Shown in pieces: positions 1-5,399 of a stretch of 5,399 nucleotides of DNA. The position numbers were made by a program, and so were the translations under genes. The DNA lies in NCBI GenBank assembly GCA_902489225.1, contig CABTZA010000125.1, forward strand, positions 1-5,399, given 5' to 3'. Numbering within the stretch: position 1 is the first letter of the stretch; each line of letters begins with the position of its first letter. This stretch comes from an uncultured Collinsella sp. Its GTDB lineage: Bacteria > Actinomycetota > Coriobacteriia > Coriobacteriales > Coriobacteriaceae. The notes under the pieces are model-generated. The model worked only from the letters and a program-made list of their open reading frames with translations, was not told the origin of the DNA and searched no databases.

Positions 1-173
1 GCTCGCACGGAGAGCACATTAAGTGCTCTCCGGCTCGTGCGGAACTCGCGATGAACCTTACATTCCGCGCCGCCCGGGCAGACGCCTTGTTGTTGGAGCG
101 CGGCTTGTCATGGGGAGTATTCGGAGTGTCTCTGGTTGAATCGGGCTCTTGCCTTGAAGACTCTGATTTCTAA
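1..173 (+). CDS. Possible 3' end of an unidentified gene (partial)
   Basis: Reading from base 3, this frame is open from the window edge to a TAA at 171-173, followed immediately by a second TAA and then a strong hairpin terminator. The other two + frames stop at 20-22 and 52-54. The visible tail is 56 residues and ends in SCLEDSDF. An internal ATG at 51 would give a 40-residue peptide, but it has only a weak upstream purine stretch, so a gene entering from the left is more likely. I recognise no family or motif. The third-position GC bias is modest, and a hairpin at 8-32 lies inside the frame, which is unusual for coding DNA. The tandem stop placed just before a terminator is the best evidence that it is real. 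The alternative is a non-coding intergenic stretch that is open by chance. Confidence 0.35.
   Translation, partial: SHGEHIKCSPARAELAMNLTFRAARADALLLERGLSWGVFGVSLVESGSCLEDSDF
8..32. repeat. Perfect 10-bp inverted repeat (hairpin)
   Basis: CGGAGAGCAC at 8-17 and GTGCTCTCCG at 23-32 are perfect reverse complements separated by the 5-base loop ATTAA. A further GCAC/GTGC pair (5-8 and 37-40) could extend the stem in an alternative, bulged form. No T-run follows on either strand, so a standard intrinsic terminator is not supported. It could be a REP-like palindrome, an mRNA 3'-end structure or an operator. Confidence 0.6.
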
Positions 174-175
174 TA

Positions 176-219
176 AAGAGAAAACCCGGGTGGCCTGTTT
201 TTTGGCTACCCGGGTTTTT
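176..219. terminator. Bidirectional intrinsic terminator
   Basis: The arms at 181-195 and 204-218 form a 15-bp stem with one G-U wobble, around the 8-base T-rich loop TGTTTTTT. On the + strand the stem ends in a run of five T (215-219). On the - strand it ends in TTTT followed by CTCTTTATTA. It therefore suits both directions: the surface-protein gene, whose TAG stop at 246-248 is 27 bp away, and the + strand frame ending at 173, 7 bp away. The core ACCCGGGT is itself palindromic. Confidence 0.85.
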
Positions 220-245
220 GGGTTGTCGATATGTTCGACTGGCTA

Positions 246-3200
246 CTAGTGGGTCTTGCGGCGCTTGATCAGCATGATGAGGGCTATCACTACGAGCGTT
301 GCTCCCGCTGCTGCTGCGGTGGCGACTAGGGCGAATGTTTGGTCGCCGGTGTTTGCGAGGTTCTTCGCTGTGGTCGTAGTCTTGACCTTGGTGTCGGTCT
401 TAGCTCCGTTGTCGGACTTGGGCTTGTCCGGGTTCGTCGGGGTCTCAGGAGTCTCGGGGTCCTTTGAGCCTTCGGAATCGGTTGGGCCGGCGGTGTTTAC
501 CAGCGTATGGTCCAAGAACTTCTTGGCGCCCGCACTTGCCTGTGAGAACAGGCGGCGCGTGCGGATCGGGGTGGCGTTCACCGTTGTGGGCGCCGTCTCC
601 TCGGCCTCGATATTCACGAGCGTCGTGCCGGTGTCGAGGCCCACGTCGTTGTATCCCACGTGGCAGTAATACTGCGCACCGTCATCGTCTGCGATCAGGT
701 CAATCTCGAGCTTTGAGGCCGTTCCAGCCGCGAGGTTGCCATCGGCACCCACGAGCTTAAACTCTGTCTCGCCGCGGCCCTTGCGGTACCACATATAGGT
801 CGGTGCCAGCCCTGTTTCGCTATCGTCGGCACCGAGTTGCTTCACATGGCCAATCGCCGAGAGCGTCAGGTGGCTTCCCGCCGTGCGCTCAACCGAAGAG
901 TCGTATCCAAGATCCGACCCCTCTTCAACATCCGCCGCAGGTCCGCTCACGGTCATCGTCATGCCATCGGGCATGGTCTTGACCGTGATGATTGCCGAGC
1001 GAATACCTGTTTCGGTCGTGGATCCATTCTTAACGGCGGCGATGGCGAATCGATACTCCGTATTGGGCTGCAGCCCATCCCACTTGAGCGAGGTCTGCGT
1101 GTTGTCGGCAATCTTCCAGCTATTGACGACCGCATCCGCCGCATTGCTCTGCAGCATGCCCACGCCGTAGCTAAAGCCACTCTTGTTTGCGAGTACATCG
1201 TCCCAGCTAAACGTAACGCTGGTCGAATCGACGGCGTTTGCCGTAAAGCCCGTCACGGCCGGCGCGTCGGGCATCTCGACGTCCTTAACGTCATAGCCCA
1301 CGATCCAGAACTGGTCGGTGTCCTTGGTGCCGAGCTTTTCGCCCGAGTCTGCCTCGAACTTGTCGACATCCACCGCGTTGACGCCCAGACGCCACACAAA
1401 ACCGTACTTGCCCTGCGCGGCCTCGGGCAGGTTGTCGACGGTGCCGCCGTATTCGGTCGATTCACTCGAGGAGTTACCCGTAGTAAAGCCGGCGTTGGCA
1501 CCAAAGCACAGGCCGCCAAACAACTCGTGCTTTGCGAGCTTCGCGCCCATGACAACGCTGCCGTTCAGCGTCAAGCCGAGCTCGAGCTCCTGCTCCTTGC
1601 CCTCCTCGACTTCGATGGTCTGCTCAATGCTCGCCCCCGACTGCGCGGCGGCGCCGTTAAACCCATCGTGCGTGTAGGCGCGCATTACGCCAGGCTTGCC
1701 CAGGCCAAAGGAATCCCCAACGGGAGTCTCGCCGTTGAGCGTCGTTTGATAGGTTCCGGGTTCTCCCGACCGGTTGGTCAAAAAGTAGCTGAGCGGCGTC
1801 ATATTGTGCTGTTTGGCAATGCGGTCATAGGCCTCGACATTAACGACCGAGGTCTGCGCGCCGAGCGACACGGGCGCCGCCATCACGCCCTTGCCACCAG
1901 TTTCCTCATTTTCGATCTCATACTCGTAATAGACCATCGGAATCGTGTAGAGCACGGTCTTGTCACCCTCGCCGGCATGCGACTCATAGCTTACGCTTGC
2001 GCTGACCGTGCGCTCGCTCCGGTAGTCATAGCATCCCTCGGCGGCAAAATCGACTGAAGCATTCATCGCGACCAGGGGCGGACCGGTCTGCACCTCGACG
2101 GCAACGCCCAACTCGGCGCCAATGGTATAGCCTTGGGATGTCCCCGTGCCCTTTTCCTCTCCGTATGACGTGCCGCCCAACACCAGATAGCCGTATGCCT
2201 GCTCCAGATCCTCAACATAGGGCGCATCCTGCAGCACGGCAAGCACGCGCGGGTTGGTATAGACCTTGTAGCGGTCCTTGTACGTGATCTTGACGCTGTC
2301 GTTGTCGACATCGGGCAGCGCGAGCGAGATAAATGTGCCGTAGGTAGTGCCGCGACGGTTGCTCTCGCTAATCACCTGCTCCTCGTCGCGGTGCTTGCCC
2401 ACCACGGCGATAAAGCTCTCGTTATAGCGGTCCGAACCCGAGACGCTGCCCGCCTTGACGTCGCTGATCCACACCTGCTCTATACCCTTGTGGTCATGCT
2501 TGTTGCTGCTGTTGTATTGCTGACCGCTCATGCTCATGGTTCCGACCATGGACCCCAAGCCCTGAGCCCCGCTCTGTGCCGTGTTGCAGGCAAAGTCGCG
2601 GAACACATCGCCGCCCACGAGCACCTCGTCGACCGCCAGCTGCTCGGACAGGCCGTCAAGGTTGGCAGTGGCAAGGGCAATAGGCGCCAAGGTGCACGGA
2701 TAGCGCTTATCCTGAGCGCTATCCTTCCATGCGCTGTTGGGCACATGCATCAGCCCATAGGAGGCGAGGAGCCCGTCTCTGTATTCCTTGCAATCGGAAA
2801 GCTTGAACTCGCCAGACTCCGAGTCAAAATACGCGTAGCGGTACAGCGCGCCGTACAGCCCCTTGCTGCCGTCAGAAGCGCCGTAATCAAAAGCGCTGCG
2901 TTGCCAGTCATAGCCCGCAAGAATAAGGCCCGTGACGGTTTCACCCGTCTTCTTTCCTTCTTCATCGTAGGCGGCAAACGTGCCGAACGTCGCATTCGCA
3001 GCGACCATGGTCTTGCCGTTTGCGGAGAGGGAGATTGCGCCCGCGTCGCCCAGAGCATCGACATGGACGAGCGCACCCTTGGATGCATCCCACGAAAACA
3101 GCTCGCAATGCGTCGACTTATCAATATTCTTCTTGCCGTAGGGTGCCGAGGCCACGATGGCGAGGTCATCGCAAAAATCGCGATCGAGGTCGCCGGCCGC

Positions 3201-4250
3201 TAGCGAAACGACAGGAGCTGACTGAAGCTGCGTCCAGGAGTCGTTCCCGCCCTTGTTGTGCGTGGTGTAGTCCGCGGCGTTACCGGCATCGATCTTGACG
3301 ACGCTTTGCTTCCAGTTGCCGCCCTCCAAGTCATACATGTCGACTACAGCCTTGCGCACGCCGTTCTCGTCGACATAGCAGCCCGCGTAGACAAAAAGCT
3401 CGTCGACGCCGTCGCCATCGACATCGCCCGCCTCGACATCAAAGACGGCGTCGTGCTCTTGCAGGTAACCGGCATCCAGGTACTTAAAACGGCCTTCGTA
3501 CATCATATTAGTGTTGACCGTCACCGGCAGGCGTGTATCGAGAGTGCGCGTACGCCCGTTGCTAAACGAGTAGAGGACCAGCTCGACCTTTCCGGCGTAC
3601 GACTTGCCGTCGATCGTCGTGGAGGAACTGTCGCCGTAGGCACGGAGCTCGGCAACGCGGCTCTTTTTGCCCGTTTTGGCGTCGCTGCAGAACTCGACGC
3701 TCGTGGCGTGAATGCCCGAGAAGCCGCTGTTCTCGTTGGCAAGCACTGTCGATGACCCATTGTTGCTTAGGTACGACCAGTCGCCGCCGCCGTAATCGCT
3801 GTACTTGTAGAGGTCGCTGTTCGTATCGAAGTTGTTGACGTTTTGCCAGAACTTTGCGGCGCCCCACACACTTCCATAGCCATCGGTGAGTTTGCTGCTG
3901 CCGCCAAGATCGCCGCGCTCGACGTTCTCGAGCTTGTCGCGCAGAGTGTAGCGATTGCCATGGCTACCGTTAACTGCCATATAGACCTCGCTGCGCGTGG
4001 CAAACGTCGTGGGAGTGGTGGTGGAGTAGGGGCCAACGGTATCGGCCGGAATGTCCTCGCTCGTGCCCAGGCCCAGGTCGCTATAGTCCTGCTCGGTCAT
4101 ATCGGTGATCTCAGGCGTGTCGGCCGCCTGGGCGACGTTGGGAGCCGCCGTGAAACAGGCGACACTCGTTGCAATCAACGCAGCAAGCGCCGCCGTCCCA
4201 ACAAGCGGGATTTTCGACAACCGGCGAATGTGGGGGTGTGGAACGTGCAT
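246..4250 (-). CDS. Large sortase-anchored surface protein with FG-GAP/VCBS propeller, FnIII and Ig-like domains
   Basis: Predicted 1334-residue secreted protein attached to the cell wall, probably an adhesin or surface-binding protein; the ligand is unknown. Residues 1-42 form a signal peptide (RR, hydrophobic core, cleavage near AQA/AD). FG-GAP/VCBS-like Ca-binding loops are visible at about 276-284 (DVDGDGVDE) and 354-362 (DLDRDFCDD), with degenerate ones near 530 and 647, suggesting a beta-propeller over about 250-700. Residues 700-960 are beta-rich and unassigned. A fibronectin type III domain covers about 994-1093 and an Ig-like domain about 1105-1215 (Trp1154, YYC near 1195). A Pro/Thr/Lys linker follows, then LANTG (1298-1302), a hydrophobic helix and the tail KRRKTH. 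I chose the ATG at 4250 because GAGGT lies 5 bases upstream and a signal peptide follows directly. A TTG at 4337 would add 29 residues without signal-peptide character. It appears monocistronic, with its own terminator. Confidence 0.88.
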   Translation of the reverse strand: MHVPHPHIRRLSKIPLVGTAALAALIATSVACFTAAPNVAQAADTPEITDMTEQDYSDLGLGTSEDIPADTVGPYSTTTPTTFATRSEVYMAVNGSHGNRYTLRDKLENVERGDLGGSSKLTDGYGSVWGAAKFWQNVNNFDTNSDLYKYSDYGGGDWSYLSNNGSSTVLANENSGFSGIHATSVEFCSDAKTGKKSRVAELRAYGDSSSTTIDGKSYAGKVELVLYSFSNGRTRTLDTRLPVTVNTNMMYEGRFKYLDAGYLQEHDAVFDVEAGDVDGDGVDELFVYAGCYVDENGVRKAVVDMYDLEGGNWKQSVVKIDAGNAADYTTHNKGGNDSWTQLQSAPVVSLAAGDLDRDFCDDLAIVASAPYGKKNIDKSTHCELFSWDASKGALVHVDALGDAGAISLSANGKTMVAANATFGTFAAYDEEGKKTGETVTGLILAGYDWQRSAFDYGASDGSKGLYGALYRYAYFDSESGEFKLSDCKEYRDGLLASYGLMHVPNSAWKDSAQDKRYPCTLAPIALATANLDGLSEQLAVDEVLVGGDVFRDFACNTAQSGAQGLGSMVGTMSMSGQQYNSSNKHDHKGIEQVWISDVKAGSVSGSDRYNESFIAVVGKHRDEEQVISESNRRGTTYGTFISLALPDVDNDSVKITYKDRYKVYTNPRVLAVLQDAPYVEDLEQAYGYLVLGGTSYGEEKGTGTSQGYTIGAELGVAVEVQTGPPLVAMNASVDFAAEGCYDYRSERTVSASVSYESHAGEGDKTVLYTIPMVYYEYEIENEETGGKGVMAAPVSLGAQTSVVNVEAYDRIAKQHNMTPLSYFLTNRSGEPGTYQTTLNGETPVGDSFGLGKPGVMRAYTHDGFNGAAAQSGASIEQTIEVEEGKEQELELGLTLNGSVVMGAKLAKHELFGGLCFGANAGFTTGNSSSESTEYGGTVDNLPEAAQGKYGFVWRLGVNAVDVDKFEADSGEKLGTKDTDQFWIVGYDVKDVEMPDAPAVTGFTANAVDSTSVTFSWDDVLANKSGFSYGVGMLQSNAADAVVNSWKIADNTQTSLKWDGLQPNTEYRFAIAAVKNGSTTETGIRSAIITVKTMPDGMTMTVSGPAADVEEGSDLGYDSSVERTAGSHLTLSAIGHVKQLGADDSETGLAPTYMWYRKGRGETEFKLVGADGNLAAGTASKLEIDLIADDDGAQYYCHVGYNDVGLDTGTTLVNIEAEETAPTTVNATPIRTRRLFSQASAGAKKFLDHTLVNTAGPTDSEGSKDPETPETPTNPDKPKSDNGAKTDTKVKTTTTAKNLANTGDQTFALVATAAAAGATLVVIALIMLIKRRKTH
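345..359 (-). other. Sortase sorting motif LANTG
   Basis: These five codons encode LANTG, followed by Asp, about 20 hydrophobic residues and the tail KRRKTH at the stop. The order motif, membrane segment, positive tail is the standard cell-wall sorting signal. The usual Pro at position 2 of LPXTG is Ala here. Cleavage would be expected between Thr and Gly, with transfer to a cell-wall precursor. Confidence 0.8.
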
Positions 4251-4255
4251 GGGGG

Positions 4256-4260
4256 ACCTC
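4256..4260 (-). promoter_or_regulatory. Ribosome binding site of the surface-protein gene
   Basis: On the - strand this reads GAGGT, separated by CCCCC from the ATG at 4250. It decides the start: neither the in-frame ATG at 4286 nor the TTG at 4337 has an equally good Shine-Dalgarno match at proper spacing. Confidence 0.65.
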
Positions 4261-4293
4261 GCTTTACTCGAGTGGAGTCGGCTCATTCCACGA

Positions 4294-4299
4294 ATAGTA
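4294..4299 (-). promoter_or_regulatory. Possible -10 element of the surface-protein gene
   Basis: The - strand reads TACTAT, matching TATAAT at four of six positions. Transcription would start near 4287 and give a leader of about 35 nt before the ATG at 4250. No TTGACA-like -35 is found at 15-18 bp; that position overlaps CACGTG and the left copy of a 12-bp direct repeat. If this is the promoter, it may need an activator. This is weak evidence. Confidence 0.2.
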
Positions 4300-4318
4300 C
4301 GTCCGATGCCCAGTTCCA

Positions 4319-4352
4319 CGTGTCTCATTTCCGCCAACGGCGTGTCTCATTT
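4319..4352. repeat. Pair of 12-bp direct repeats, 22 bp apart
   Basis: CGTGTCTCATTT occurs at 4319-4330 and again at 4341-4352, an offset of 22 bp or about two helical turns. The sequence resembles a diverged arm of the neighbouring 62-bp array (TGAGACACG here, TGGGACGTG-like there). The pair lies just upstream of the probable transcription start of the surface-protein gene, so it is either an outlying array remnant or a tandem regulator site. Confidence 0.55.
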
Positions 4353-4720
4353 TTAAAAGCGGAGGTACTGGGGGAGCATCGTCCAAGCTCAAAGCCCATT
4401 TCCGGGATGCATTTTCCGCCGAGACCCTCAACGGGAAACGACGTCCCATTCTGAGTATCAATTCCGGGATGCACTTTCCGGAACAACCCTCAACGGGAAA
4501 GTGTGTCCCACTTTGGAAGCTGATTGTGGGACGTAGTTTCCCGTTGGCTCTCTTTGGGAAAGTGCATCCCGTTTCTCGGGCTAATAGTGGGATGCGGTTT
4601 CCCGTTGAGCTGCCTTTGGGAAAGCATGTCCCACTCTAGGCTCAAAATCCGGTCCCCACTTTCCGAAACCCCACCCATCGGGAAAGCACGTCCCACTCTG
4701 GACGCATCCCGGGGATTGAA
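4342..4720. repeat. Tandem array of about 62-bp units made of alternating inverted arms
   Basis: The GGGA(T/C)GC-type arm starts at 4404, 4466, 4528 and 4589, with degenerate copies at 4651 and 4712. The opposite arm, of type GGGAAAGTGCATCCC, starts at 4433, 4495, 4556, 4618 and 4680. Both series have a period of 61-62 bp. Arm centres are spaced alternately by about 28-29 and 33 bp, near three helical turns. Within a unit the arms are imperfect reverse complements (about 12 of 15 for 4466/4495 and 4528/4556), so each unit can fold into a hairpin with a loop of about 14 bases. Arms of adjacent units can also pair, for example 4556-4570 with 4589-4603 (13 of 15). A decayed unit covers about 4342-4403. 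This accounts for most of the gene-free stretch between the two genes. The layout recalls REP/BIME mosaics. Confidence 0.85.
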
Positions 4721-4733
4721 CTTCAGCTTATGA

Positions 4734-4755
4734 GGCCTTCCATCGATAAAGGGCC
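4734..4755. other. Weak hairpin downstream of the flavodoxin gene
   Basis: GGCCTT and AGGGCC flank a 10-base loop containing ATCGAT and can form a 6-bp stem with one G-U pair, about 36 bp past the flavodoxin stop at 4791. On the - strand no T-run follows, so it is a poor intrinsic terminator. I see no better one in 4721-4790, and the adjacent repeat hairpins may take part in ending the transcript. Confidence 0.2.
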
Positions 4756-4790
4756 GCCACCCGGGAGGGCATTGCATTTAGAAGATGGAC

Positions 4791-5342
4791 CTACTCCCCC
4801 AGAACGGCCTTCTTGGCCGCCATCGCCATGTTGTCCAGATCCTCCTTGGTGGGGTGATCCTTTGCGGCTACCCAGTTGTCGAGCAGCATCTTAAAACGGG
4901 CATTGTCGGGATCTTGCTCGAGCATGGCCTCGTAACGCTGCTTGACCGCAGGGCCCATCTTGCCCTGGCACATCGCCCAGCCCGCAAGCTCGGCATCCTC
5001 TGCCAAATTGGACGACACGCGATCGATAATCTGCTGATAATAGCTCTGATCGGCACCAAAGCCGCAGGTACCAAAGAGGAAAACGCGCTTGCCGTGTAGG
5101 GCGGAGAGCAACGCCGCGACCGAAGGCGTGCATGCGCCCTTGTCGCACCAAAAACCGACGAGCACGGTATCGGCCGCGCAAGCCCCCTGCGCTTCGCGCG
5201 CGACCTGCTCGGCATCCGCATCGTCGCTCAACGCCGCGGCATGGACAAACTCAACGCCCGCAGCCTGCAGGGCGCGCTTGATCGCGCCCGAAACCATCCT
5301 GGTATTACCGCTCTTGCTGTTAACCACCAAAGAGCATGTCAT
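4791..5342 (-). CDS. Flavodoxin family protein (BilS-like)
   Basis: Predicted 183-residue cytoplasmic flavodoxin-fold protein that should bind FMN and carry electrons. The first strand and phosphate loop, LVVNSKSGNT, lie at residues 5-14 and match the flavodoxin (S/T)x(T/S)GNT loop. VLVGFWCDKG near 60-70 and FLFGTCGFG near 90-99 correspond to the later FMN-contacting loops. AMCQGKM near 123-129 and a charged helical tail with HPTKEDL are shared with a group of anaerobe flavodoxin-family proteins that, from memory, includes BilS, the partner of bilirubin reductase BilR. No reductase lies in this window, so the partner is unknown and no symbol is given. Start: the ATG at 5342 has GAGG 10 bases upstream, while a GTG at 5348 is only 4 bases from it, adds two residues and cannot be excluded. 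The about 540-bp repeat-filled gap to the next gene argues against an operon. Confidence 0.85.
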   Translation of the reverse strand: MTCSLVVNSKSGNTRMVSGAIKRALQAAGVEFVHAAALSDDADAEQVAREAQGACAADTVLVGFWCDKGACTPSVAALLSALHGKRVFLFGTCGFGADQSYYQQIIDRVSSNLAEDAELAGWAMCQGKMGPAVKQRYEAMLEQDPDNARFKMLLDNWVAAKDHPTKEDLDNMAMAAKKAVLGE

Positions 5343-5352
5343 AGTCACGTTG

Positions 5353-5356
5353 CCTC
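5353..5356 (-). promoter_or_regulatory. Ribosome binding site of the flavodoxin gene
   Basis: GAGG on the - strand, 10 bases before the ATG at 5342 and 4 bases before the alternative GTG at 5348. Neither spacing is ideal, so the exact start stays open between the two. Confidence 0.5.
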
Positions 5357-5378
5357 GTTTCCCCCAAAACTAAAGCCA

Positions 5379-5395
5379 CTAATGCAATTTATTAG
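5379..5395. promoter_or_regulatory. AT-rich dyad upstream of the flavodoxin gene
   Basis: CTAAT (5379-5383) and ATTAG (5391-5395) form a perfect 5-bp inverted repeat with a 7-base spacer, 37 bp upstream of the ATG. On the - strand it contains TAAATT, a loose -10 match (four of six). It could be an operator overlapping a promoter, or chance in an AT-rich stretch. The window ends before any -35 could be judged. Confidence 0.25.
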
Positions 5396-5399
5396 ATGA

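Noticed and set aside
837..2057. 406-residue + strand open frame opposite the surface-protein gene
   Set aside because: It is an antisense shadow of a GC-rich gene whose - strand product has clear domains, a signal peptide and a sorting signal. The + frame shows none and is rich in Arg, His and Ala, as antisense frames are. The same applies to the + frame at 2391-3203.
4267..4292. Palindrome ACTCGAGT and the GTGGA/TCCAC dyad in the leader of the surface-protein gene
   Set aside because: Both are short (8 bp and 5-bp arms), match no operator I know, and could arise by chance.
4251..4337. TTG start at 4337 (29 extra N-terminal residues) for the surface protein
   Set aside because: The extra residues would come from the diverged repeat region, lie before a normal signal peptide, and overlap the only -10 candidate. 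The ATG at 4250 has a well-spaced GAGGT.
4404..4700. CRISPR array
   Set aside because: The repeats alternate in orientation and the sequence between arms is itself similar from unit to unit, so there are no unique spacers. Units are about 62 bp with 2-4 mismatches per arm, unlike near-identical CRISPR repeats, and no cas gene is visible.
4490..4777. 95-residue - strand and 69-residue + strand (4524-4733) open frames across the repeats
   Set aside because: Both translate the repeat array. The period of 61-62 bp is not a multiple of three, so the repeated peptide shifts frame between units, and neither frame has a convincing ribosome binding site or domain.
4251..5342. Operon of the flavodoxin and surface-protein genes
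   Set aside because: They share orientation, but about 540 bp of hairpin-forming repeats separate them and the surface-protein gene has its own possible leader. Their functions also do not suggest coupling.

Overview
The window looks like chromosomal DNA from a moderately GC-rich Gram-positive bacterium. The best guess is a gut actinobacterium of the class Coriobacteriia, with Collinsella the likeliest genus. That is inference from base composition, a sortase-anchored protein with a LANTG-type signal, a flavodoxin-family protein typical of gut anaerobes, and an intergenic array of GGGAAAGTGCATCCC-type repeats. No ribosomal or other taxonomic marker is present.

Layout from left to right. Positions 1-173 hold an open frame on the + strand, probably the 3' end of a gene that begins outside the window. 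A strong hairpin lies inside it at 8-32. The frame ends in TAATAA just before a long-stem terminator (181-219). That terminator has T-rich tracts on both sides, so it can serve this frame and the convergent surface-protein gene. Positions 246-4250 (- strand) encode a 1334-residue secreted, cell-wall-anchored protein: signal peptide, FG-GAP/VCBS-type propeller with Ca-loop motifs, an unassigned beta-rich middle, a fibronectin type III domain, an Ig-like domain, a Pro/Thr/Lys linker and a sortase signal. Positions 4251-4790 contain no convincing gene. Most of this stretch is a tandem array of about 62-bp units, each built from two oppositely oriented 15-bp arms, and degenerate copies reach the leader of the surface-protein gene. 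Positions 4791-5342 (- strand) encode a 183-residue flavodoxin-family protein. The last 57 bases are its upstream region.

The two complete genes point the same way but are separated by about 540 bp of repeats, so they are probably separate transcription units with unrelated jobs: adhesion or surface interaction, and cytoplasmic FMN-dependent electron transfer. The most unusual feature is the repeat array, which resembles a BIME/REP mosaic and sits directly upstream of a surface adhesin gene.
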